Source: Ooceraea biroi (lineage: Eukaryota; Arthropoda; Insecta; Hymenoptera; Formicidae). Taken from it: a DNA stretch of 64,000 nucleotides. Location: contig NC_039508.1 in assembly GCF_003672135.1 (NCBI RefSeq), positions 8,370,001-8,434,000 on the forward strand, read 5' to 3'. Below are positions 1-9,880 of the stretch, in pieces; within the stretch, counting starts at the first letter, position 1, and every line of letters starts with the position of its first letter. The notes under the pieces were generated by a model, which saw only the letters and a program-made list of their open reading frames with translations, was not told where the DNA came from and searched no databases. The translations under genes and the position numbers were made by a program.

Positions 1-31
<31 letters not shown>
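1..31. repeat. (TA)n microsatellite
   Basis: Pure alternating TA at the window edge; its true length is unknown because it runs off the window. Confidence 0.95.
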
Positions 32-35
<4 letters not shown>

Positions 36-1370
36 CTTCTTATGCTGTTGAGAGTTCGTAAAAGGAGTATATATCCTTGAAAACTTATGAAGTAGCTTCT
101 GAGGCACCACGTAAAGTACGTAGAAGGAGAAGCAATATGGCGTCATAAAGTGGCAATGGAGGGGCCGCCAATAATGGGCTTCGGCAGACCACCGCGACGC
201 AACTCGCGATTGGCGACACGCGACGCGCGATATTCAATGAGCAGCTTTTCTATAACAACTGTACCATTTGGGATACGGTCCACTTGGCGCTCCTAATAAC
301 GCGAGTGTAGAGTGGATAAAAGGAGAGTGTCGCCATTTTCAGAGAAATTTCTAATTAAAGAGCGGTAAGTTTGAATTGTAAAATATAATAATAGTAAAAT
401 ATAATAATTTGATAATAACAGAGAAATTTCAATTGTGTAATCTGTCTTGTGTAATCATTATTTTTAATTACTATTTATTAAAATATTATTAATATATTTT
501 ATATTCATATTTTATATTAATAATATTTTATCGTATCGTAATACATATTTTCGGATTTCCAAAAAATATGAAATAGTGTTTCATAATTGAAAAGTTTTTT
601 GATTCAAACTTGTCCACACTTGTTTGTCCACACACTTTTAAATTTTTCAGAAATTATAAAATAAATTTACAATTATATATCTAACAATTTACATATATTA
701 TGAATATGAAAACTTACATATTTTCCAATATTACATTTTGCATATTAGATAATATCGTTTGACGACGAATACAATTGATTACAGCTTATCAATTTGTTTT
801 GTTTGGTTGGGTTAAGTTAAAAAATTTCACTAATTTCATTGACCAATTGTACCCGTGGTCAATCGGTACTCACCTATTATCGAATCGATCTTTCATCGAT
901 TTATCGATCAATAATTTAATCGATGCTGTTTTGACAAACACTTAAGTTTATCTGAAGATGCTGTATGGATCATTTCATTGGCTACGGAGTATCTGAAGAT
1001 ACTCTTCAGATATCATTACACTTAGACGGTCTTAAATATAAGATTCGACTATGAATACCGGCCATAGCATGTTTGTCTTGGTCTGATTTGTCATAGTGGG
1101 GATGGAGTGAGGATGGTCGCGCGATGCACTGACATTACATATAGATATTGTGCGGCGCGAAAGTGAAGTGACAAGCGAAATCGAAAATACGGAAGGAAGG
1201 AAGGAAAATAATGGAAGGAAGGGATAACCGAAATAATAAAGAAAATGTAAGTATATCAATACTTCATCCTTCATATTTTTCTATGTATTAAAATTTTTAT
1301 ATGTATTAAAAACATTACTTATTAAATTTGTTCCGCCAGAATAAATAAATCTCCTTTGAACAATGAAACA
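32..1370. other. AT-rich stretch without a recognised gene
   Basis: Apart from one hAT-MITE end at 308-335, I see no coding region with family signatures. A more GC-rich patch (about 130-340) and a short GGAAGG-rich patch (about 1190-1225) are present. The small open frames here lack recognisable motifs. Confidence 0.6.
308..335 (+). mobile_element. Solo terminal repeat of a hAT-type MITE
   Basis: The sequence begins TAGAGTGGATAAAAGGAG and continues GTGTCGCCA. It matches the terminal inverted repeat of the complete MITE at 17768-17984 with one base different. No opposite end with an 8-bp duplication is found nearby, so this is a truncated or rearranged copy. Confidence 0.6.
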
Positions 1371-1725
1371 AACAATTTATTGATACTCAGATAACATGTT
1401 TCGACCAAAGTTCTGGTCCTTCTCAAGTGTGAGTGTTTAAATAGACAATTAACATAAGTAAAAAGTTCTTTTCTAAATGACAGAAAAAGATTTTAACCGA
1501 CTGTAATCGACATGAGAAGAACTCTCGAAGAGATGTGAACAAAGGCAGAGAGCATATTTTAACAAACATAGCATGAGCAAACAAGTCAGACCAAAATAAA
1601 CATGTTATGTTTGTCAAAATAGTATCATCATAAATGCTAGGAAGATTTTCCGTATCATTCTGTAAATTAATGGATGTCGTTTAATAAAAATCTCCGTGGC
1701 GTCTAATTCGGTGCGTTTTATCTGG
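1371..1725 (-). mobile_element. Penelope-like retroelement 3' fragment
   Basis: On the minus strand the residues INLQNDTENLPSIYDDTI (about 1625-1680) match the C-terminal tail found after the GIY-YIG nuclease of the other Penelope-like copies here (DTENWPGIYDPIV in the copy at 40621-41335). About 200-300 bases downstream is the shared 3' motif TTGAGAAGGACC, a short stem, then GGTCGAAAC (1396-1427), also present at 26640-26690 and 40333-40370. The fragment lacks the reverse transcriptase. The frame after the tail stays open to about 1423. Confidence 0.6.
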
Positions 1726-1794
1726 AAATTTTGTTAATTACTTCGCTAGTAATCTTTGAAAATCAGCGTCATTATTAGTTTAATTAATACAACA

Positions 1795-1895
1795 ATGCAT
1801 AGAATCAATTTTGCTGATTGCGAAGCTTAATTGTTGTTACGTTGGTCAGATCAAAAGACAACAAGAATCAAAGAACATAGATCTGATATGCTTTT
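1795..1895 (+). pseudogene. Possible GIY-YIG nuclease remnant (Penelope-like)
   Basis: Reading the plus strand in two frames gives CYVGQIKRQQ followed by RIKEHRSD. This resembles the YVGQTKR...R..EH core of Penelope-like GIY-YIG endonucleases, as in the copy at 26040-26140. A stop and a frameshift separate the parts. The orientation is opposite to the fragment at 1371-1725. The match is short, so this is tentative. Confidence 0.3.
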
Positions 1896-2139
1896 TCTGT
1901 CGTGTCTCCGAGAATCCGTCTCATATCGATTACAGTCGCTTAAAGTCTTTTTCTGTCAGCAAGTAAATTTTTAATAATGTATTTATTTTATCATTACTCT
2001 GTATCTCATTTTGTTTTGTTAATTAATAAATTGTCAGTTCGGTGGTTCAAAGGAGAGTTTTTTTGTTAAGAACATTACATCATGATTGTCATAAAAGTAC
2101 AGATGGACATAGACGAAGAGTTTTTCTTAACCGACTTTA

Positions 2140-2443
2140 GCGGCATTGCAGTCCCGTCCCGTTCCGTGGTCGCCAGTCGTGTTGTCGACGATGCTAAACC
2201 ATGTCGCCGATGATTGCGTCGCTCCCGCAGCTTCCATCGTCACCAATCGCGTCGCCGACGATCGCATCGCTCCCGTCATTACTGGTCCCGTCGTCGACGG
2301 TCGAATTGGTACCGCTCGCGAATCTTGTGTCGCTGCAGCTCCTGCCGATCGCATTGCCGCCAGTCGCGTCAGTAAGGATCGCGTCGCTGTCGCTGTCGCT
2401 TCTGATGATGGCATTGCCGACGATTCTATCCAACGAAGTAATA
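2140..2443. repeat. GC-rich degenerate tandem repeat
   Basis: Imperfect copies of a 20-50 base theme (GTCGCCGACGATCGCATCGC, CTCCCGC, CGTCGACG) fill this patch. Several frames on both strands are open at once, which is what a stop-poor repeat gives. I do not call a gene. The patch ends directly against the foldback element at 2446. Confidence 0.6.
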
Positions 2444-2445
2444 TA

Positions 2446-3031
2446 CAGGGTGTTTCCTAAGTAAGTAGACAAACTTAAGGAGGATATTCCTTGGCTTATT
2501 TTAAGAAGAAAAGGTCATATAAACATATGCCCTAAACTGCTTTGTTTTCCAAAAAAAAGTACATCACTGTTTTCGTTCACTTTTCATTTTCCATTAGCAA
2601 GACCGTATACGAAATGCATATCTGTCATTTCGGCGTTTGTGTAATTTACCATAATTAATAAAATTACTAAACTTAATAGAAACTATAAAGTTTGCGTCAA
2701 AGATAACGTGATAGCAGTGATGCCGGATAGCGTGCTTTTGCAGTACGAGTCAACAGCGGTGGGGATGGAGTGGGGATGGTCTCGCAGCGGCCGCGCGGCG
2801 CAGTCTGAAACGAGTGTTCACTTGCGGCGCCGCGAGACCATCCCCACTCCATCCCCACCGCTGTTGACTCATACTGCAAAAGCACGTTATCCGAAAAGTG
2901 AACGAAAACAGTGAAGTACTTTTTTTGGAAAACAAAGCAGTTTAGGATATATGTTTATATGACCTTTTCTTCTTAAAATAAGCCAAGGAATATCCTCCTT
3001 AAATTTGTCTACTTACTTAGGAAACACCCTG
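2446..3031. mobile_element. Foldback/MITE with CAGGGTG ends
   Basis: The ends are inverted copies (CAGGGTGTTTCCTAAGTAAG at the left) flanked by TA, as in Tc1/mariner-type elements. The arms run to about 2560 on the left and from about 2905 on the right. A second inverted repeat lies inside: GAGTCAACAGCGGTGGGGAT at about 2746 is mirrored at about 2855-2872, with a GC-rich loop between. No transposase is present. The words AACGAAGTAATATA sit on both sides of the element (2432-2445 and 3043-3056). Confidence 0.8.
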
Positions 3032-3117
3032 TATATTTAATTAACGAAGTAATATATACTTAATTATTTTATTTTAATGTATAATATTAATGTATTAAAA
3101 GATGATATTCTTTTGTA

Positions 3118-4404
3118 TTGGGTTGGCCAAAAAGTAATTACGTTTTTTTTATATAAATAAAAGGCGAATTTTTCATGGGAAACAAAAACTTTATTAAACA
3201 ATATATTGTCCATTTTGTTTGATTATCTTTTGCCATTTTTCAGGCAACTTCATGATTCCGCGCTCAAAAAAGTTCTTATCTTTTTCAGCAAAACACAATT
3301 CCAAGAACGATTTGATATCCTCATCAGCAGTCAAGGTTTTACCATTCAAGGCGTTTTGCAAAGAACGAAACAAATGGTAATCTGATGGTGCCAGGTCTGG
3401 CGAATATGGTGGATGTGGTAACACATCCCATCCAAGCTGCAACAATTATTGACGAGTGACCAAACTTGTACGTGGTCTAGCGTTATTATGGTAAAACACA
3501 ACATCTTTGCGATTCACCAATTCTCGACGTTTCTGTTTGATGGCATCATTTAATTTATCCAGTTGACGACAGTATACGTCTGAATTAATGGTTTGATTCC
3601 TTGCAAGCAGCTCAAAATACACAATACCTTTAAAGTCCCACCAGACTAACAGCATAATCTTTCTTTGGTGAATATCTGCTTTTCAAGTGCTTTCAGCAGG
3701 TTCATCACGCTTGCTCCACGATCTTTTTCGTTTGACGTTGTTGTAGACGATCCATTTTTCGTCGCCTGTTATCATACGTTTCAAAAATGGATCATTTTCC
3801 TCACGTTTCAAAAGAGAATCGCAGATGTCAATACGCTTAGTGAGATGAATTTCTTTCAGCTCATGTGGTACCCAAATATCGAGTTTACTAATGTATCCAA
3901 GTCGTTTTAAATGGTTTTCAACACTCGATTTCGATATGTTAAGATTCTCAGCAATCTCTCGTGTCGTTAAACGCCGATTGGAATCGATCAGTGCCTTTAT
4001 TTTGTCATCATCAATTTCGATTAGCCTTCCTGAGCGTGGTGCATCTTTCACATTAAAATCTCCAGATCGAAATTTAGTAAACCAATTTTGACACTGCCGC
4101 AGTTTTAAAGCATCTTCGCCATATACATCAGATAACTTTTTATGAGCTTGCACAGTGTTTTTCCCTTTTCGGAAGTAATAAAACAAAATATGACGAAAAT
4201 GTTCTTTTCGATTTTCCATTTTGAAATCGACGGCAAACAAACAATTGGTAACGAAATCGTGTACTTTCTTTTTCTAAAACAAGCTTGAACTGTGAGTTGT
4301 TAACCTACATAATGATTTTGCGGTTTAGAATGAAGTTAGTTACATTTCAAGACATGTATGTCCATCTATTGGAAAAAAACGCAATTACTTTTTGGCCAAC
4401 CCAC
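3118..4404 (-). mobile_element. mariner element, mellifera-like ends
   Basis: Complete 1287-bp element with imperfect terminal inverted repeats starting TTGGGTTGGCCAAAAAG and a TA on each side (3116-3117, 4405-4406). Length and ends fit the mariner family; the repeat resembles those of the mellifera subfamily. The transposase is on the minus strand and is broken, so the copy is dead on its own. Confidence 0.9.
3194..4219 (-). pseudogene. mariner transposase, inactivated
   Basis: DNA-cutting and joining enzyme of the mariner element. The likely start is MENRKEHFRHILFYY at 4219. The N-terminal half has the paired helix-turn-helix DNA-binding region and WVPHEL, followed by the first catalytic aspartate in ITGDEKW. 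A frameshift lies between about 3656 and 3683. A stop then splits the C-terminal half after HNNARPRTS, where the second catalytic aspartate of the usual HDNARPHT has become asparagine. The third is in YSPDLAPSDYHLF. Frame breaks plus a missing catalytic residue mean no active enzyme. Confidence 0.9.
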
Positions 4405-4671
4405 TAGTATATACTTACATGCATATTTTTCTTTGCACAATTGTCACATCAATTAATTTTAATAATTTTTAGATTACAGGCGAAGAGGTACTCGGGCAGG
4501 GTGGCGGCGTCAAAACAACCATTTTTACTAATTTTTATACAAATTATCTAACGCCAATTATTATTGGAACAGACGGGGAAGAGGCAGAGGCAGAGGATAT
4601 AGACAGTAAAGTACGTATCTTATGTTACTTATTTCTAGGTAGTTTCTCAAATTATAGCGTCTCGCATGTCG

Positions 4672-4701
4672 GTATATACATATATATATATAATATACAT
4701 A

Positions 4702-4735
<34 letters not shown>
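4672..4735. repeat. (TA)n microsatellite
   Basis: Interrupted TA repeat immediately to the left of the foldback element at 4737, consistent with insertion into a TA target. Confidence 0.9.
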
Positions 4736-4736
<1 letters not shown>

Positions 4737-4739
<3 letters not shown>

Positions 4740-5667
4740 TGCTGGCAAAAAGTTCCGGAAGGGTTAAAAATCTTGGAAAATAATGATTTAGTGGAAAAAT
4801 GTTTCAAACAAAACGCATAGGGCTTTAAAAAATCTATTAGATGATGATATCTATTTGACCTTGGTATGACCTTGGAAAGCCCGGTCATGGTCAACATAAA
4901 AATCTTAAATGGAAACCCCTATTTTTTATTACATATTCTTGTAGCATAGCTCGAGAGCTTTTCGAAACGCTATAATAAATTGTTTTCTCTTACGTACTTT
5001 TTGACTTATAAGGCTTGAAGGTTACACAGTACCGCCGGCATTAGAATTACTCAAGGTGTACCGCATGGAGGTGGCACGGTCGGATTTATACCTCTTTTGT
5101 GTGTGTGTGCGTGCGCGCGCGCGCGCGCGCGTGTGTGCGTGTGCGTGTGTGTGCGTGCGTGTATGAGTGTGTGTGTGTGTGTGTGTTCTTCATAAAACCA
5201 ACTTCACAAAAATAGTTTATACTCGTATATACGAACAACGACATTACACACACACGCACACGTAACGCGCGCGCGCGCGCGCGCACACACACACACACAC
5301 ACACAAAAGAGGTATAAATCCGACCGTGCCAACCTCCATGCGGTACACCTTGAGTAATTCTAATGCCGGCGGTACTGTGTAACTTTTAAGCCTTATAAGT
5401 CAAAAAATACGTAAGAGAAAACAATTTATTATAGCGTTTCGAAAAGCTCTCGAGCTATGCTACAAGAATATGTAATAAAAAATAGGGGTTTCCATTTAAG
5501 ATTTTTATGTTGACCATGACCGGGCTTTCCAAGGTCATACCAAGGTCAAATAGATATCATCATCTAATAGATTTTTTAAAGCCCTATGCGTTTTGTTTGA
5601 AACATTTTTCCACTAAATCATTATTTTCCAAGATTTTTAACCCTTCCGGAACTTTTTGCCAGCACTG
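4737..5667. mobile_element. Foldback element with microsatellite centre
   Basis: Both arms, about 4737-5095 and 5305-5667, are nearly identical inverted copies beginning CAGTGCTGGCAAAAAGTTCC and flanked by TA. The centre holds mirrored GT/CG-rich and CA/CG-rich tracts (5099-5186 and 5247-5304) around a short unique spacer. The peptides readable in each arm are the same sequence in both orientations and show no transposase motif, so I regard them as incidental. Confidence 0.85.
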
Positions 5668-5990
5668 TATATATATATACAGGGTGGTCCACTTAAATCG
5701 ATCATCTTAGATATTTCACTTGTTTTTGATGATACGAAAAAATGTCTAAGGAAAAAGTTGCACCGTTCGAAGGGGCTATCATGATGACGGAACAAAAATT
5801 TTTTCAAGGCTATTTTTTTCGGAGATTCAAAGGTCAAGATAATTTTTTTAAATGGAACTACATATTTTTGTTTGCGCAATTTTATAGCCAACATCGTGAG
5901 GAGTTCAGCGACCTATGACAACATGACCTTTAAATGATCTTGAACGCAGGAAACAGAAAAATCAAACTTTATGCTCTTCAACACAAAAAT

Positions 5991-6752
5991 TTATTTAAAG
6001 AGGTGTTCGAAATTATGTCCTCCGACTTCAATACATTTTCGAATACGATGCACAAATGATACTCTTACCCTTTTTATCATTTCTGAATTTATACTAGCAT
6101 ATGCATTCAAAATGCGCTCTCTCATGTTCTCTTGTATAATAGTTGGTACATCATTGTAAACAGTGTTCTTTAACATTCTCCACAAAAAAAAGTCTAAAGG
6201 ATTCAAATCAGGAGAATGTGCTGGCCAACTGATATGTCCTCCTCTTCCTATCCAGCGTCCATGGTTAGTGAAAGTTGATTCATCGGTAAACAATATTCTG
6301 TTGAAGAAAAATTCATTGACCTCCAACTGTTGTAGCGCCCATTGACAAAATTCTATTCGATTAATAAAATCATTTCCATGAAGTTCTTGATGCAATGCAA
6401 TGTAATATGGATGAAATGAGTGACGTTTAACAATGCGTAAAACACTTGTCTTGGAAATACCAGTATTTCTTTGTATTTGTCGAGAACTGATATGTGGATT
6501 ATTTGCCACTGCAGCCAAAACAGTAACTTTTGCTGGTTCATTAGTTTGTAAACGAGGTCGCATTTTCTTACGTGAACAAACACTTCCAGTTTCACGAAAT
6601 GTTGTAATAAGACGGTCAAAAGCAGCGCGTGACGGTAAACGCTTTTCAGGGTATCTTTGGCCGTACATTCTCTGCGCCTCTGTAGAGCTTCTTCCGCTTT
6701 CACCGTAAATAAAAAGCATTTCTATTCTTTCCTCTTTCGTATAATCAGTCAT
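5991..6752 (-). pseudogene. Internally deleted IS630/Tc1-mariner transposase (uninterrupted 253-aa frame)
   Basis: A single open frame starting MTDYTKEERIEMLF. Residues about 5-115 form the DUF4817-like helix-turn-helix region of this transposase group. The first catalytic aspartate is in ILFTDES (about residue 157). The chain then jumps from FTNHG straight to RWIGRGG, so the region with the second catalytic aspartate (FQQDGAP in relatives) is gone, about 90 residues judged from the copy at 47071-48143. The third motif SPDLNPLDFFLW and the C-terminal IEVGGHNFEHL are kept. It cannot be catalytic, but it has no stop or frameshift and could yield a DNA-binding protein. Confidence 0.8.
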
Positions 6753-6900
6753 ATTTAAACTCTGATATCGAGAAGCTCAGGAAATGAACTGAACTGCAAA
6801 AGCATTTCACGATCATAAATATTTACATACACATACACACACGCACACAATACATGTATGGAATTATTTCAATCTTACATTCCATTGAATTCCAGAACAT

Positions 6901-7071
6901 GAGAGTGTTTACCGATGAATCAATGTTCACTAACCATGGACAAGTAAATAGAAGAAATATGAACTATTGGACCGTCGAAAATCTAAGGTGGCTTCGATAA
7001 GTAGAACGTCCATGGAGCCTTAGAAAATGTATTGAAGTCGGAGGACATCATTTCGAACACCTCCTTAAATA
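6901..7071 (+). pseudogene. Second transposase remnant in the right arm
   Basis: The plus strand reads RVFTDESMFTNHG, then VNRRNMNYWTVEN, then after a deletion LRKCIEVGGHHFEHLLK and a stop. These are the first catalytic block and the C-terminus of the transposase encoded in the left arm, in inverse orientation. The whole middle of the protein is absent. Confidence 0.75.
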
Positions 7072-7392
7072 AATTTTTGTGTTGAAGAGCATAAAGTTTG
7101 ATTTTTCTGTTTCCCACGTTCAAGATCATTTAAAGGTCATGTTGTCATAGGTCGCTGAACTCCTCTCGATGTTGGCTATAAAATTGCGCAAACAAAAATA
7201 TGTAGTTCCATTTAAAAAAATTATCTTGACCTTTGAATCTCCGAAAAAAATAGCCTTGAAAAACTTTTTGTTCTGTCATCATGATAGCCCCTTCGAACGG
7301 TGCAACTTTTTCCTTAGACATTTTTTCGTATCATCAAAAACAAGTGAAATATCTAAGATGATCGATTTAAGTGGACCACCCTGTATATTAAA

Positions 7393-7432
7393 TTAGTGCC
7401 ATACCGAGTACTTGCGAGAAAAATCCGCAAGT
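7393..7432 (-). other. Helitron 3' terminus with hairpin
   Basis: On the minus strand a 7-bp stem ACTTGCG/CGCAAGT with a 9-base loop (7432-7410) is followed by ACTCGGTATGGCA and then CTAA (7396-7393), with T as the next base. Helitrons end in CTRR after a short hairpin and insert between A and T, so this is the likely rolling-circle termination end. Similar tails occur at about 42955-42995, 46176-46226 and 56090-56140. Confidence 0.7.
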
Positions 7433-7433
7433 G

Positions 7434-7759
7434 CCCTCCCGCGGCCTACTGTAAAAACACCTCATGTGGTGTATGTCATAACAAGAAATTATAAGCCAGG
7501 TAAATTTAATTCAGTAATGTTTAACACTATCTCCGGCTACGTCTGATGGTCGGACAGAAATCTTTTTGATGTTGAAAACACTTTTCTTAACAAATCTAAC
7601 CCAAGCTATCCATTAAGGTTACTTAGCACTTGATCGGATCAGTTGTTATTGAAATCTGATAATCGAAGGGTCTTTCGCAAGTTCGCCTCCTATAAATGAT
7701 GTGTCCGGTCTTCTCGCGCTGCGCATACTTGACGTAAGATACTACCGTGCCTCTTGATA
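7434..7759 (-). other. Helitron 3' non-coding segment
   Basis: Lies between the stop of the USP-like region (about 7760) and the 3' hairpin. I see no gene in it. Confidence 0.6.
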
Positions 7760-8600
7760 TTACTTGTTAACAACTTTCTCTAAAAATAGTATATAAATAT
7801 CTTTAGCACCTTTAGGCCATTGCTTTTTACTAACTTGCGTATCATTAGTTTCAATCCAAATGCTAGATGTTCTTTCTCTACACATATTTGTATAACGACC
7901 TGTTTCAATACATAAACCATGATGAAATATAGCACTCATAACTTTATACGATTGTTCAGCTATTAATATTTTACTTGTAGGAACAGAACATAAACTAAAT
8001 TTGCCTGGTATCTTCACTAATTTATCATCCTGTAACGAAAACGATACTAAGTGGATAATAACTATCTCTTTCGCCAAGACTAAATCACGTTTTATTAATA
8101 TTGCATTTTCTCCACAATATTTGCATGATTCGTTATTTCCTTGAACCCAATGTGAGAATGTAATATTTAATAAATCGTTAAGATTATAACTTTTCTTCTT
8201 CAAATTGTTAATAGAAATTGAAACAAGTATATGATTATCAGTAATAACTTTTGTGTTACCACATGACTTGCAGCGACTAGTAGAAGTAATTTTATGTTCT
8301 ACTACATTTCTTATAATCATGTTTTGTACAAAGAGCAATAAGAAATTCGGAAGCATCTCGTTTAATAGAGATCGTAAAGTATTCTCCTAAATATTGCCGT
8401 ATTGCATAAGTATTCAAATTACGCATTCTACTTTTATATCGATGAGCTAATATGCGTAAAACATCTAATTTAGCAACAGTAAACATCTCTTTCCTAACAG
8501 TGCTTGAATGTAATAAGCATTGTAATAATGTATTTGAGTAGCATGAAACATTATCTATATTTTGAAAACCATGTACGACCCAAGCAGTACTTTGTCGAGC
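7760..8600 (-). pseudogene. USP-like (peptidase C19) deubiquitinase domain of the Helitron
   Basis: The domain follows the helicase in the same frame. The Cys box reads GFQNIDNVSCYSNTLLQCL (consensus G..N.GNTCYMNS.LQ) with the candidate nucleophile codon at 8541-8543, then RDASEFLIAL (consensus Q.DA.EFL). A frameshift near 8300-8330 leads to the second part: two zinc-binding pairs CKSC and CKYC, as in the USP fingers, then the His box YKVMSAIFHHGLCIETGRYT and W.ET.D. The catalytic histidine of GHYT is arginine here (codon 7895-7897, CGT for CAT). USPs remove ubiquitin from proteins. The family call is firm; activity of this copy is excluded by the frameshift and the changed histidine. Confidence 0.8.
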
Positions 8601-9880
8601 TAGTACTTTTTGATCTGACTCTCGAAAAGAAGTAATTATTTTTGATAGTATCCATGGAACATCTTTCACTTTACGATGACGCTCTTTTGAAACAGTAATC
8701 ATTTCTGCTTCTGGCTTATATATTCTCTTTAGCCGATTATATTCAATAATAGCCTCTTCACTAGCTATTATAGATGAAGGATCATAATTAATTAAATGCA
8801 ATCCATCTAGAGATGTTATTCTAGATAATGCAACATATACTTGACCACAACTAAATATAGAGTTACCTATATCCATAATAGCATTTTTCAAGCTCAATCC
8901 TTGGCTTTTATGAATGGCGATACCATAACTCAAGGATAATGGAAATTGTCTTCTTATAACATATGCTCTATGCATCACTTCAAACTTGACACTTACTCGT
9001 TCAATTAAATATTCGAAACCAGATGGTAAAAGCAGTTTGATCTTTTCTACATAATCATTAGATATATCGTGTACAACTGTAACAACTGTAGCAATTGTAC
9101 CGTTTACAAGACCCAAACTAGCATCAATATTACGTCTTTATCATGACTGTCGCTCCAATTTTAATAATAATTTGTTTTGAAAGCCCAGCTGTTCTAGAAT
9201 TATCATCATCATTATTTGACAATACTTTTGCTACTTTTCTCTTAATATATGGAATACATTCAATTGTATCTTCAGCTATTAATAATATTTCTTTCGAAGC
9301 AATACGATTTAACATAGCAGCGTTAAGAATATCACACATATGACAAGTAGGCAGTAAGCAAACAGTATCAGACGGCAAATTATCAATATAATTACATAAT
9401 TTATGTAATCTTGCTTCAAAAGTCTCATTTTTAAAAGATATTTTTTATTTTAGAGAATTTCACAACCAGATTTTGTCAATAAACCAACACGAACTCTCGA
9501 TAGCAATTGACGATAAGACCCATCTCCTTGCTGGCGTATGTTAATTGTCAATTCATCGTAGTCAAATAATGTAGCCCATAAATTAGTGGCACATAAGGAC
9601 CCGAGGTATTTATAAATTTTTTCATCTGATAAATGTACAAAAGCAGGATCTTCATGTACAGGAGGTAATTGAAGTAGATTTCCAAGCAAAAGAATATGCT
9701 TCCGACCAAACTAACCATCATCACGATCAGCAGTATCAAATATTTCAGATAATCGTAGATGTATAATATATATATTAAGGTCAAATTAGGTATCATTGAC
9801 ACTTCATCAATTATAAAAAGAATAACATCTTTAAGATCTGTTCGTAAAACTTTTAATACATGATCAGACAATTGTTTATA

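Larger units (their letters stand above)
5680..7383. mobile_element. Tc1/mariner-type element with long inverted repeats
   Basis: The ends are CAGGGTGGTCCACTTAAATC and its inverse, with TA on each side (5678-5679, 7384-7385). The inverted repeats exceed 300 bp and run through the 3' end of the transposase: the left arm encodes its C-terminus on the minus strand (5991 onward) and the right arm encodes a second copy of the C-terminus on the plus strand (6901-7071). The element therefore looks like two inverted 3' ends joined through a larger left copy. Its right end lies only nine bases from the Helitron 3' end. Confidence 0.85.

Noticed and set aside
2127..2472. Four overlapping open frames on both strands
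   Set aside because: Low-complexity, GC-rich tandem sequence with few stops; no conserved domain in any frame.
5086..5304. Open frame rich in CVCV and THTH
   Set aside because: Translation of a dinucleotide microsatellite.
4652..5710. Two identical 67-80 aa open frames in opposite orientation
   Set aside because: They are the two arms of one foldback element read in both directions and show no family motif.
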